Shown here piece by piece: positions 1 to 15,301 of a stretch of DNA of 64,000 bases. The notes beneath the pieces were generated by a model. It was not told where the DNA came from and searched no databases. It saw only the letters and a list, made by a program, of their open reading frames with translations. Source of the DNA: Motacilla alba alba (taxonomy: Eukaryota; Chordata; Aves; Passeriformes; Motacillidae); assembly GCF_015832195.1 (NCBI RefSeq), contig NC_052018.1, positions 70,555,666-70,619,665 on the forward strand, read 5' to 3'. Position 1 is the first letter of the stretch. Each line of letters opens with the position of its first letter. The position numbers were made by a program, and so were the translations under genes.

Positions 1-2895
<2,895 letters not shown>

Positions 2896-3104
2896 TAGGA
2901 TGTTTTAGAAGTAATGAATGCATACATAGACTCAAATTATTGGTACTATAGAGGAAAAAAATCTGTTAGGTTGAAAAAAAGGCTTTGATTAAGTGTTTTT
3001 TCTGGCTTTGTGCAATATGTTTTTCATCTACTTTTTGTTCACGTGTTGCTGTATAAAGTTCAGAATCGTTGTTTTCAAGAGGAGAATCCTCAATGAGTTT
3101 GAAA

Positions 3105-3350
3105 GAGCCTCTTGGGTCATTAGTGCAAGACTGCCCTCCAGATCAATCGCCTGGTGTTTTTATCTCGGTTTCCTTTGAATGCCTCTAGTGGTTGACTCAA
3201 CAACTTCCTTTGGGAAATTATTCCATTATCTAATCACCCTCATGATAATAAATGTTTTCCTAATGTCAGCCTTAACATTTTTCTTTTCCTATTTTCAGTC
3301 TGTTATCCTTGTGCTGCTGCCCTTAACCTTAACCTCAGTACTCCTTCCTC
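3105..3350 (-). mobile_element. Old CR1-type LINE 3' fragment
   Basis: The + strand text around 3195-3300 (ttcctttgggaaattattccattatctaatcacc and after, given here in part only) resembles the reverse complement of the 3' region of ancient CR1 families shared by birds and turtles. In particular it has the run of phrases for a winged gap, 'ttccattatctaatcaccc' and 'gttttcctaatgtcagcc'. The copy is diverged and has no intact ORF. The edges are approximate, and the family is assigned from memory. Confidence 0.6.
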
Positions 3351-6300
3351 TCTATTACATTGTTAACTCTTGAAGTGTGCTTCAGTTGAGTTTATTTAAA
3401 AACTACCAAATCCTTTCTGCATCAGTCAGGTCAGACCCTGTCTTTATTTGGAATCTGAGCTGTTTCACTGAAAGAATTAGGCCTAACTGGTACCTTGAGA
3501 AAACATGATAAAGTACTGAAGATTTGAAAGTATTCATCCAGGGGTAATTCTAGTGAGGTGCTTGGTTTTGTTGTTCTTTGTTTTATTTGGGTTTTCTTGC
3601 TCAGGCTTCTTTGCTTGGTTTCTTTTTCTAAAACATTCCTACTGTATGGGTGGGTATGACCCAGTTAGCATCCCTTAGCTTGTGAGAGAAGAAAGACATG
3701 GTTCCATATTGATTGCTGCTTGTGCTGTGGAGATATTTAGCCCTTCTACACAAGGAGCATCAGCTCATACTGCTGTCTATGCTCACCTGGAAGTTTCAGG
3801 CTTCTTATGGAAAGGTCCAGTTAATTTGGATTACGTGGGGAGTTCCTAGTCATTTAGGGAAAGAATGAGTGAGAAATTAAATGCTTTTCTGGTTTATTTC
3901 TGTGCTGCTGTAAGGGAGGATGAGAAAGGAGGAGTCACAACTTGGTGAGGTAACTTGAGCTCACACTTCTTGCTGAATTCTTGGCTCACACTCCAGCAGA
4001 AGCTTCACCTGCTTCAAGCCTTCACCCTCAGAACTGTTGTTCTGCTTTCTCTCTGCTGGGGTGAGAAATCAAGGTTTGGGAGGAAGGGCAGAAGAAGAGG
4101 AGTAGAAGAGATGAGACAAAACTCTGCTTTAACAAGATCCCCTCCACCATACTCTGATCCTAAAAAGGACTAGGGTAATTTTTTAAGCTTCTTAGCTTGA
4201 AGTGAAAGATAACCAGTGAAAGCAATGCAGAGTTTGCTCGCATTACGCCACTTTACAGTATTTGTTTCATTACCATGTTCCCTAGAGAAAGGGGTAAATT
4301 TTTGACTCCTGAGAAGTTTATCACCACTAAGTCCCATGTCTGAATGATGACTTTTTTAGTCCTAAAGCTCATTCTCTAAAAACCTCTTTACAGGATCAAA
4401 AAATTAGCATGCCAGAATTGAAAGTTCCACTATTTGTTAATTCTTTTGAAAATGTTGACCTCATGAGCATATCACAAAATACTGCTGTAAATTATTGCAT
4501 GCTTTTGTAAGAAAGAGATATAAAGTCTTTTCAGTAGGATTTTTGTAGAGTTACTTGGGTAGATTGAAGCTGCTGTTTACGGTAGAAAGACTAGTGTTAG
4601 CAATGAGAATGAGATAACAAAGGATGCTTATTAAATTAAGCAGAGATGTTTGCTAGAATAACTACTGCTCTACTGGACTGAAGGCTGTACTGCAGACATG
4701 TTTTGAAAATGTGGTTTTAGCACTGATCTTCCATCTTATTATCTAACAATATCTGAAATTTTGCAGGTCATTAGTTCAGCAAGTGGAATTGTCCTTGTTC
4801 CATTAAAAATTCTAAGTCAAACGGTTGAATTATTTATATGACAAAAGCACATGCACCATTTCACAATGATCATTAGATCCAATATGAAAAATAACATTGC
4901 AGATGATAGCAATTAAATTCCTTTTAATTTCAAATCATAAAGGGCATAACTTTTCTTTACCCTAATTAAGTCTTGAGCTTTAATTAGCTCAGCATTGTGG
5001 AACTTCAGTAAAGGATATGATCACTTGAGGATAAAGATGATGTGTGTTTATTTCATACAGCCTCTAAGCAAGCTGCATCCACCTTTTTTCCTAAAAGCTT
5101 TATGGGTCTTCACAGATTCTGTCTGTATTTCAGTCATTTTTATGTTTGCACTTACTTTTTAAAATACAAACAAAATCTGAAATACTGTCTATTACTGTCA
5201 CCTTTAGCTATGCAGTGTTCATTACACAGCCATGACTGATTTCTGTTTGCACGTTGAAAATGTCACTTTGCCATTCTCTTAATTAGGGAACACTAGAAGC
5301 GCTGTCTTAGTCATAGTGATGGCAATTTTTAAGCACGCTTACCCCACAAAAAGCTTTGCATGCTTTCAAAACATGGTGATAATATTTTTTTCTTCTACTA
5401 GGCACTGGGGAAGAAAGACTCTAAATTCAACAGAAATTCACAACTGCACTAGTCACTCTTGAGGCAGATTATATGGAATAAAACTTTGCTAATAATGTTT
5501 GGTAGAGTATTTCTAAACAGCTCACTGATTGTGCTTCCCTTGTTTTCCCCATTGTGCTGTTAATTTAATGTAATTTAGTCAAATCAGAAACTCCAAATGA
5601 GCATACTGCTCCCTGAGCAAGCTGGGATACGGAAGTCCGAATTGCTGCTCACAGATTTTCATGTCTCTTAGCCAAAACGCTCACACTAAGGTAACACAGA
5701 GAACAAGAGAGTCTACTCAGTTCTATTCCTCAGATTTTTTTTGTGTTTTTTGTCTTTTTAACATCATAAGACTTACTAATGTGACACAGTTAATTCAATT
5801 CTTTAAAAAAAGTGATTAGCTGTTTACATTTCGACAATTCACGGAATGTGAAAACACTAAATGTTGATTTAGGCATATGCAGAGTGTGCTATTTTGTATT
5901 TCAAATTGCCTTGGGAAGACAGCAAGATAAACATTTAGGAAATATTTTCTTACTTGTTTTTGAGAATAATTGCAGCTTTTAATTCAAGTGAAACAGGACT
6001 TCTCCATCTTTCTTAAACTAAGACTTTCCATGTAGGAAAACCAGGTTGTGACCTTGACTACGACTTGGGAATCTTCTGTCCAAAACTCCTGTTGTCTATA
6101 ATCTTTAAATCTGAGCTGAATGGCCTTTTAAAAGTTTGTGGTTGCTCATTCAACGTGTGTGGGTGTAATGCTCTGATGTATATTCTGCAGGAAGTAAAAC
6201 CAGATAATCGAGACAGTCTTGGTCTGCATGACTCCATGTAAACTTTTCAGATGAGCCAGTTGTTCTCTCTGGATGATTTAGGAGATAATATCAGTGCAAA

Positions 6301-8438
6301 GGTTAATAAGAATGTTCATATTAAGAGAAAATGGAAACCCACAAAAAAAACCAAAACCCCAACACCAAAAACAAACAAACAAACAAAAACCCACAAAAAA
6401 AGTGGAAATATTAAATGGTTTGGAATCAGTTCAGTTGGAACTGATGAAAAGATGGACCTTTCTCCCATGATTTTGCTGTCTACTGACATAATATTTAACT
6501 GAGGAAAAGCTCTAACATATGCAAAAGCTATCAGAGGAAGAGCACATATATGGTTAAGTGACATCATAGCTCATCCAGTCCATTTTTCTTCAGTGTGATA
6601 AAAACAAACAAACAAAAAGTACAATAGTAATGTACCCAGCACTGCCTTCCGTGGCAGATGTGTGAGATGCATTTGAAGGGAGTCTGAACTAGCTGCTCAA
6701 GAATGAACCGGTGTTTAAGTGTGAAGTAGAAGTGAATGCAAATCATTCAAACAGCAGGGATATCAGTTTGGAACTGGCTGAATGTTAACAAGGATGCTCA
6801 GGGCAAGACTTGTCCCCAGCTCTTTTGCCGTCGTCTGTTAAAAATGCGGTTTTCCATTTCATCCAGTGCCACAGGCATCCTCTAAATTTTGCTGGTGGAA
6901 AGGAGTCATAGTATCTCCCTGAACTGCCTTTGGAACCTCAAGCAGAGCTGATGTTGAGCTGAAGGAGCAAAGACAGCAAAAACCTCTGTACTGTGCTGTG
7001 GATACTCCTGACTGTAGTATGCTCTTGGCTACTACAAAAGCCTAGCGGGAGGTTCTTGCCAGTCCCTTCACTACTAGAAGCATGCTGCTAAACTGGCTCT
7101 TACCAGCAACTTTTTCATCTCTATTGCACAAGTGAGAAATTATACTTTTACTTTGGAATATGGATTTTTGACAAATCTGTACAGCTTCCTTTAAGCCTTA
7201 AAGAGTGAGCCACCCCTAGTTTACCCACTCATCTACCACACAGATCTGAATGGGAATGATAAGCCCAAGTGCCATTAACCTTCAAATGTATAGGACTACA
7301 GCTTCTTAGCTCTTTCACTGTCTTATATGTTACTGTCAGGTAGTTTAATGGCCTCCTAATTTGTGTGTGTGTATGAACTAATTAGCAATACAAAAATATG
7401 AAATCACCTTATATTTTCTTATCATCACGTCTTCTGAGGGTTCTGAATTTGTCTTCATGCATAAGGCAAAATAATCAAAGAAGCAGAGCTTGTTAAATTT
7501 GCCTTCATTAACACTGAATTTATTTGCCTAAGTACTCTTATTCCTGCTGAGCTCACTTAAATATACAGCTTCCCTGTTTGATATTTTTTCTTCTTTCCCA
7601 GAATACATTTTCCAGCTAAAAAGGAATCCACATTTTTATAAGAATTTTTTCTCTGTCTGTATATTCTTTCTCATATAGTATCCAAGACCACATGTTTATG
7701 AAAGATGATCTTTGTCAAAGTAGATCCAGCTAATGCAGCCAGTTTGTAGCAACCTGGCAGACCTTTGCTGATCAGGCTTAACTTTCAACATCTGCAACAC
7801 AATCCCTTGGACAGGAAAGAAATTGTGTGTCATCTTGTTTTCCTTCATTTTATGAGAAAGTGTTGCCAAGTGCATTGACCTTCTTGGTGCTTTGTTGAAG
7901 TCAAGTAATTAACCTATTGGATCTTTTTATTGCCTTTGTGGCAATAAAACTCTTGGTTATTGGGCATGTCTCATTGATTTAGGTGCCACTTGAAATTCAA
8001 ACGCCTCACTCTTTTTCCTTTCCTCTTCTGATTTTCATCCTTCTCTAAATCTGATGCTTCACTTCAAAGCTTCTGGGTCTAAGTCGTTAATTCATATTTT
8101 AATCCATTCCTTGCCATTTGTGCATGCTGAAATCCAATGTCTTAATCATCTGTACCCTCTTGGCTCACAGCTGTTCTCTCAATTTTTGATATCTGGCATA
8201 TAAACCCTTTTAAGATACTTTCTGCTGAGTAAAATACCCAAGGCTACATCTGATATTTGACAGGATAATCCCAGTGGTATTTTCCATAGACTCCTTAACT
8301 CTCTTGGACACTGTACAGTTCATGTTGCCTCTTAATATTGGAGGAATAGTTTAATTGATTTTTCATTCAGCCTTCTGTCACTGACCTCTTTGTGAGACTT
8401 CATTCATTGCACTGTTCCCAATTTACATTTTCTCTCTC

Positions 8439-8452
8439 TTTTTTTTTTTTTT
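8439..8452. repeat. Poly-T run of 14
   Basis: An uninterrupted T run follows a short CT-rich stretch, about 230 bases before the CR1 copy. It is simple low-complexity sequence. Confidence 0.9.
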
Positions 8453-8679
8453 GGTATTTTTAAAATTTTTCTCTAGAATGGGGCACGTGCATTTGGGGGT
8501 TCAGGGAGATGTGCACCCACTCCCTGGGTCAGTGTGGCTCAGTAGGCACTGAGGTCTATGTTCATGTGCATTCATGCTGATAGAGGCCTGTTCTGTCTCT
8601 GTTGATGCAGGCACTCAAAGAGAAATCTGGAGTACTTCAGTGCAAACTTGGAATTTTTTCTTATGTCCACTTTTACCAC

Positions 8680-9465
8680 AGAATGCTAGAATGGCTTGGG
8701 TTGGAAGGGACTTCAAATATCATCGAGTTCCAACTACCCTGCTATGGGCAGGGACACCTTCTACCGGATCAGGTTGCTCAAAGCCCCATCCAGCCTGGCC
8801 TTGACCACTTCCATGGATCAGCTTCCATCCACAGCTTCTCTGGGCATTGTTCCAGTGCCTCACCACCCTCCTGGTGATGATTTCTTCCTAATACTTTATC
8901 TAAGTCTCTTTTAGTTAAAAACCATTCCCCCTTCTCCTAACACTTCAGGCCCCTATAAAAAGCCCCTCTTTCCATCTCTTTTGTAGGTCTCCTTTTGGTA
9001 CTGGAAGGCTGCTTTAAAGTCTCCCTGGAGCCTTCTCTTCACCAGGCTGAACAGCCCCAGCCCTCTCAGCCTTTTCTTCATAGGAGAGGCACTCCATTCC
9101 TCTGCCCATCCTCTGGACCCACTCTAATGGGTTCATGTCTTTCTTGTGCTGAGACCCCAGAGCTGGATGCAGGGTTCCAGGTGGGGTCTCACCAGAGCAG
9201 AGGGGCAGAATCCCCTCCCTGGTCCTGATGCCCACGCTGCTTTGGATGCAGCCCAGGACACGTTTGGTTTCTGGGCTGGGAGCTCCCATGCGTGGGTCAT
9301 GTCCAGCTGCTCATCCACCAGCACCCTCAAGTCCTTCTCACAGGGTGGCTCTCTTTATCCATTCTCTGACCAGCCTGTATTTGTGCCTGGGATTGCCCCA
9401 ACCCATATCCAGGACCTTTCACTTGGCTTTGTTTAACTACATGAGGTTTGCCTGGGCCCAGTCCT
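8680..9465 (-). mobile_element. CR1 LINE, 5'-truncated copy with 3' end
   Basis: The + strand is the reverse complement of the CR1 3' end: agaatggcttgggttggaag, then the phrases for gaccaggttgctcaaagccc, cttctctgggca, and gggttccaggtggggtctcaccagagcag. The minus strand encodes diverged fragments of the C-terminal part of CR1 ORF2, for example LGCIQSSV, ILPLCSG, QHKKDMNPLEWVQR and MECLSYEEKAERAG at about 9014-9289. The insertion is 5'-truncated near 9465, as is usual for CR1, and the frame is broken, so it is a dead copy. Its sense strand runs against the host gene. Confidence 0.93.
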
Positions 9466-9540
9466 TTCAAAAAGGAAATTTCTGGGAAGATGCAGTGTTG
9501 GCAGAATACATGCCTGTGAAGGCTTTCCTGAAAATGCTTG

Positions 9541-9581
9541 AATCAGTGCAGCTGATGAGTGCACTCCCAGCTGCACTGATT
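9541..9581. repeat. 41-bp nested inverted repeat
   Basis: A perfect 14-bp arm, AATCAGTGCAGCTG (9541-9554), faces its exact reverse complement CAGCTGCACTGATT (9568-9581). The 13-base spacer contains the 10-bp palindrome GAGTGCACTC (9557-9566). As RNA or single-stranded DNA the whole would fold into a hairpin with one small asymmetric bulge (AT against C). A weaker AAAAT/ATTTT pairing lies outside the arms. It sits about 75 bases beyond the truncated end of the CR1 copy. No known family was recognised. Confidence 0.85.
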
Positions 9582-10602
9582 TATTTTGCTTTTCTGGCCC
9601 TCTTCATATTAAGCTGATGAGCTCTGATCACCTTTTGCCCACCTTGGGATATATGTGAATCTGGTTTTTTTTACAATGCCACAAGTTCCTTCCCTGGGCT
9701 CTTGCTATCAGCTGACAATGGAGGAAGAAGCAGCATCTGCCGTGAGCAGATCCAGGGCTCTGTTAGGTTTTATCATCATCTTATTGTCATAATCCTTACC
9801 ATAATTACATCAGGTTAACATTTAACTTCAATTGTAAGGCTTTCAAGGCTTGCTGCTCAAACTGCTTAAAGCATGCCTGTTTTGTACAGTTAAGTGCTGA
9901 ATGTTGTGCTTGAGGAATATATTCTTTCCTCCAAGGTTTGATATCAGAGACTTGGACTGATTATATTTTGATCCTCTTGTATGTATTGCATTAGACAATG
10001 ATTTTGAAGCCCACAATACAAAGGCTTCAAGTGCCTGTAAGCATGTGCAGATAAAGGTGTCCTGGAAAGTATTTGTTGTAGGTTCAAACACAGCTGTCCA
10101 AATACACCATAGAATGTCACAATGACTTATGACATAAGCATTAAAAACCTTTAGTATTTCCAGTAAATCTTGTTTTACAGGATTTCATAGGTGAAGTTTG
10201 TTAAAATGGTATTAAATAAAAACTCAAAAGTCAATGATTTGCAAAGCAAAGCCATAAACAAGAGTAAACTTATTCCACCAAGTTTAATTTTGTCCTTAAA
10301 CACATACATACCTACAGCTTTTCCCTCTTCATACATATTAATTTTTGTTGACATACCAAAAAGAAAATAAAAATATACCAGTAGGTATTAGAATTTAATT
10401 CTGAAAGCTGGAGTTTCCACTTGATCAGAATTAGCTTAACATGAAGAAGTAAATACTCCTCTTAGAGTCTCAGTTCAAATCATCTCAAGGTCACAGGATC
10501 TAGAGTGGAATATAAAGAAATACCTGTTCAAACTAAATAATTTCTTTCTGCACTTAACTTTTTTAATCTCAATTTGTGTTGCAGGTGGAGCATATAGCTC
10601 TG

Positions 10603-10633
<31 letters not shown>

Positions 10634-10647
10634 ATATATATATATAT
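10603..10647. repeat. Compound TC / TA microsatellite
   Basis: About 13 TC units run to 10628. A short ATCTC interruption follows, and then TA units to 10647. This is a simple tandem repeat inside intron 1, likely to vary in length. Confidence 0.92.
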
Positions 10648-11769
10648 GTGACCAATATTTTTGTTTAAAACCTATGTGTATATATACACACTGTTTTTTA
10701 AAACATAGAAATATTTTAACTTAGCAAGAAAATGTTAATGTTTATGCATTATTTAGTCCCAGAGTTGCCAAAAAGTCTGTCCACACAAAATCCCAGCAGA
10801 TGCCAAACACATAGAAGGGCCGCCAAAAGCTGAGAGCATTGCATAGTCTCCATCTCACACTGAGTCATTTAAATTCAGATGTTAACCTCTGCCTAGTTTG
10901 TTAAAATCTAGCAAATTGAGAAAGAATACACGATTTTAGTGATGTTTCAGACTCCACAAATATTTAATTTTTCATGTATGTTAACTAATTTCCATTAAAT
11001 TTGTTTGTAATGGTACTTAAATTTGTTTAAGTAAGAATAACCAGATTTAAAGAAAATCCTGTGAAGATGAGTCTTTGCCTTTGCTTTGTTTATTACTCAC
11101 TGGTGCACCAGAAGTCTGTAGAGGCTTCAGAACTCGTAGAAGACTTAAGGATGATTAAGATAAAATGTGTGTCCACATAAAATAAACATGAAAGATGGAT
11201 GCATGTCCTGCACTTTTACTTGATGGTAGTGCTGGTTTAAAGTCACCAAACATGCTAATAATTTGAGGTCTTTATCAAAGACTTTAAAAAATGGTTTACT
11301 GTGTAAAACTGTCACAGGCTTAAAGATATCTAGGAATATTAGAACTTTCATGCCCCCTACATAATATGTAATTATATATTATAAATAATATATAAACATA
11401 TCATCGTTTCTGCTTATTGAGCTGTAGAAAACACTGAAGATCTAATAAGGCTTAATAAAAATATTCTTTTATAAATCGTTCTAAACTGGGATGCAGAAGT
11501 CTTAAATAAAAATTAATCTTTTATATATGCTTAAGGAAATGGTTATAAAAAGAGGATTAAAATTCACCAGAGACTTTTTTTTTTTCACCTTGTCTTTAGA
11601 TGGGAAGGTTCCCTCTTTGTATTCTAGCACTGTTACACCTCACCCTCATTCAAACAGAACTCTAATGGGGATAATTTTTGTGTTTCACAGAAGCACAAAA
11701 GGACTGAGGTGTCCCATCAGGTCTCATGGAAGTGGGCTTTTTCTAGTTTGGTTTGATGTGCCTTTAACT

Positions 11770-12085
11770 AATCCTTTGCAATGTAGGGTGTTTCTTCATG
11801 CTTCCTCACAGCTCTCAGGGGCCTGTGGCTTGAAGGGTCACTAGTGAAGACCAAGCCAAGAAAGGCATTGAGTACTTTGGCCTTCCCATTGCCCTTTGTC
11901 ACCGGGTCCCCTGCCCCATCTGTCAGCAGGTCCATGTGATCTTTTCCAGTTTGTGTGCTGCTGTCAATACACCTGTAGAAGTCCTTTCTGTGGCCTTTTA
12001 CTTTCCTCAGCAGATTCAACTCCAGATGGGCTTTGCCTTTTCTCTCTCTTTTGAATTCATTCTGTATTGTTTCTGACAATTTAAA
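11770..12085 (-). mobile_element. CR1 LINE internal ORF2 fragment
   Basis: The minus strand keeps an open stretch of about 100 codons that resembles the region of CR1 ORF2 just upstream of the reverse-transcriptase core: LELNLLRKVKGHRKDFYR, then DLLTDGAGDPVT, then KAKVLNAFLGLVFTSD. CR1 consensus phrases of the form LELNLARDVKGNKKGFYRYI and EKAEVLNAFFASVFT correspond, from memory. Neither the endonuclease nor the polymerase motifs are present, so it is an isolated fragment. The copy is separate from the 8680-9465 one. Confidence 0.8.
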
Positions 12086-15014
12086 AGAGATGAAGGTTTT
12101 CCTCTTTAGCTCACGTCTTCAGATTACTGAAGGTTGAAATGCAGCTAGTTGTAGTTGAAATAAGAGAATAGCTCAGCCTCCCCTATTTATTAAGGCAATT
12201 TTTAGCAGCTTCAGTTTCTTTCTGTGAGAAAAGATCTGTGAGTTCCCCTATCAGATATAGGAGGAAGCATATTGCAAACTGGATGAAACTGATAAGGAGG
12301 AACAGTTTTGCAGATCATTCTAGCAAAATGAAAAAGAGAAAATGTAAAGCCAAGTCCTGCTTTCCTAAATCTCAGTGTTGTAGTTGGTAGATGACATCAC
12401 CTTTAGCAATTATAGTTAGAGATGTAAAATGCTAATGGCATATTACCCTGAAGGCATTTTGCAGAACATGCCCTGGAAGCAGGGATTTAAGAGGTAATAG
12501 AGGCACTTGACAACTCTTAATGAAAGCAGTAGCTTGAAAATCACACATTTCCAGGCTTTTAAGTGCAGTGTTGTAAGGTTTTCAAAAACCAAGAGAGGTT
12601 CACTAAAGCATTCTTGCTTCATGTTCTCGAATGGAAATGAGCTCTTTTGCCTGTCTTGTGGAAGTGTTAGCTGAGAGGAAATTGTTGGAAGAAGTAACAG
12701 CAAGTTCAAGCAGTGGGGAATGCAGAAGCAGTAGGACTTGTTAGATACAACAGGGAACCTGGGCTCCATGGGCCAAGTTTTGCAAGGTGTAAATATTAAA
12801 GAACAACTGAAAATTGTATATTGGAACAAGGAGCCAAAAGGGTGTCCTCCTGGATTTGGTTTCCTAGCAAATGCAAAACCTGAGTTTTATTTGAGATTTG
12901 AAAACCTTTTGATGAATTCTGTGCTTTGAGCACAGCTAGGCTGATTTATGACTCTGTGATGTCAATCTGTAACTGGCAGAACTTTGCTGGGTTGTGCTGC
13001 AGTTTTAAATTTTTGAAGTTTCAAATGCAAGTCATTAGCTTTTTCCAGCCCTTCACTTAAATATTTTTTCAGATAAATTTTTTTTCCAGTTGTTCATTGT
13101 GATGTTTCAGATAAATAAAACTGAAGTGAAACAAAGCAACCCCACAACCTGCTAAATAAGATTCAAATAAATAAATGTCCATTTGAGTTTCAGTTCAGTT
13201 TTACTTGCCTACTGTAATGCTGCAGTCTGCAAGTCATATGTAGTATTTTTGACAGAAAATGAAGTTAGCCAAATAGAAGTTTCTCAGACTAAGTGAGGGT
13301 AACCGGCTGTGCATTGAAGGGATTGTAACAGCTTGTTTGTATCAGGGCTTTGGTGGTTTTAAATAGTATACCCGTGCAAAGTAGTGTAAACTATACTTGG
13401 TGTATTGCTCCTAATTTGAGTCATGCCAAAGAAAAGAAAGTGGGTGAATCACCGCTTGCATTTCGCCTGGAAGGTTTATTACTTGTAACGGGAGCTAGGG
13501 TGACACTGGTTATACCAGAACCAGCAGCTGCTCTTTGATGGTTTTGTAGCACAATGACCAAAACCGGTCAATGCTACAAGTGATTCTTGCTTCCCTCACA
13601 TTTGAAATGCAGTTATTTACTGCAGTCTGTGGAGAAGCTCAGTGAAACATCCTGTACTGCAGATACAGGTGGCCAAGTGAGACTTCGGGGATGGTGACTT
13701 AAGAAAGAGTGAAAGGAGCTGGCCAGAGAACGTGTGTCCTCTCTGACTGCCAGCATGCTTGTACATGAATTGTGCCACGAACCGTGCTCTGACCCCAAAG
13801 CCAGTTGTCATGGGGGAGCTTGTGGCTGTGCTGATGAATTCTCCCAGTCTGTATGCAAGGTGCAGGTATGGAATTGCTCCTAGAAATGAACCATGGAGGG
13901 TTTTCATTCAAAAGAATTCCTGGAGATTGTTTGGAAGAGTGTTAGCTGGGCCAGACCAGAACCTTCCCAGATGCCTTTCTAGCAGTTTAAAAATACGCAC
14001 AATATCAGTGCTTGAGAACATTCCCTGGAAGCCTTTTAATGTACAAGTGTTGATGCAGTCTCAATGTCTTTCAGGATGTTGGCAAAGTCTTGTTTTTTAC
14101 TAACTCAAAAAAAATCACTCTAAGAAATTCAACATATATTTGCTATATGAGCATGAAATATTGCATCTACTCCTGTTTCACTGTCAGCTTCCCTGTGTGT
14201 TGAGCACTAATGTCTATTGATGGCCAAATCTTTCCTGACAGTTTGTCAGGAACCCACTCTGCAATAGATGAGACATAAGATCTGTTTTGGCCTGGTGCCA
14301 AGAGAAATGACAGGGGAAAAAAATTATATTCCAGGGAAAAAGTACACATCATTCTTGAATCAGAAACTGTTGGAGCACCAAGCATATTTTACAGGAAGCA
14401 AAAGTAAATTCGTTGTGGTTTCCAGTTTGCACTGCACAACAATAAAAGCTCATATTTATGCAATGTTTTTATGATACAGTGGTCTTGAAAATGCAGCTAC
14501 AATTCATGATTAATGCCTTGCATACGCTTACATTGTGTTAGCTTCTCCCATTGAGTCAAAAACTGGGAATGTTGTGTTCTTGATAAGTAAGTCTGATTGC
14601 CATGTGCACAGCCACGTGTCACACATTGAACTTTCTCTGTTCATTGTATCCAGTTTCTCCCAGAGTCTCCTCTCCTGTAACCATCTGACTTGTGGTCATA
14701 CGTAGTCAGTGAATATCTGAACCTGTTCTCCCACTTTCTAATTAGAGCAGAAATACTGAAAGGTAATCTGGGAACTGCCTCCGTATGGTTGTCAAAAATG
14801 TACCTCATTGCATGTTTGAATTTTGAGTGAAGAATATACTTTAATGCCTTACTGAAGTAAGACCTTAATACCTATGAAAGCTAATAACACAATACAACTT
14901 ATCTCCTGTTTATTTCAGGGCACAGTTTTTAAGTGCTTTCAGATGCTAGTTTTGAAATTATCTCAGTGCCTAAAAAGTGACAATGTTTTTCTTTTTTTTT
15001 TTCTTTTTTTTCAG

Positions 15015-15123
15015 CTGTGGGACCTGCTGCAGAAGTTGCAGTTCATCATGACATACATTGCTCCCTGGCAGATTGCCTGGGGGTCATCGTTCCATGTTTT
15101 CGCTCAGCTCTTTGCAATACCTC
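15015..15123 (+). CDS. PCNX2: PCNX2 exon B: membrane-region exon (fragment residues 60-95)
   Basis: The exon is 109 nt, with 36 codons and one spare base. It encodes LWDLLQKLQFIMTYIAPWQ, followed by IAWGSSFHVFAQLFAIP, a hallmark hydrophobic stretch of the pecanex family. The acceptor is a long T-rich tract ending tttcag at 15014. The exon ends at CCT C, directly before ATATCCTTT. Joining the single C to the AC that begins exon C gives CAC (His) and the family-typical FAIPHSAMLFFQ, which proves the boundary. If the intron were retained, the frame would stop after about 12 further codons, at 15158. Both flanking introns lack a GT donor. Confidence 0.93.
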
Positions 15124-15132
15124 ATATCCTTT
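15124..15132 (+). other. U12-type AT splice donor
   Basis: The nine bases ATATCCTTT follow exon B exactly and match the consensus of AT-type U12 introns at every position. The nearest GT donor (15141) would add residues absent from the family and throw exon C out of frame. Confidence 0.92.
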
Positions 15133-15274
15133 ATAAATTTGTTTTTCTTTATTCTTAAGTTCCTCCTCATATATACAATTTATTTACAGTGTTTGAATGA
15201 GATTTGAAATTCTTAGGTAATTTACATTAAAATTTGAAAATCTTAGAACATCTTCTGAGAAACGCAGTTTTCTC

Positions 15275-15301
15275 TTTTTTTTTTTTTTTTTTCTTTTTTT
15301 T
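15275..15301. repeat. T-rich homopolymer run
   Basis: Eighteen T, one C and eight T lie 150 bases after exon B. It is simple sequence and is unlikely to be the acceptor tract of any exon. Confidence 0.9.

Noticed and set aside
3318..3340. Telomere-like ccttaaccttaacc
   Set aside because: Only about two units are present and they fall in the old CR1 region.
9146..9617. Plus-strand ORFs of 96 and 129 codons
   Set aside because: They are antisense readings of the CR1 copy and the palindrome beside it.
12443..12829. 128-codon minus-strand ORF
   Set aside because: No homology recognised and composition is like translated intron.
15141..15146. GT donor downstream of exon B
   Set aside because: It adds ILYKF, which the family lacks, and puts exon C out of frame.
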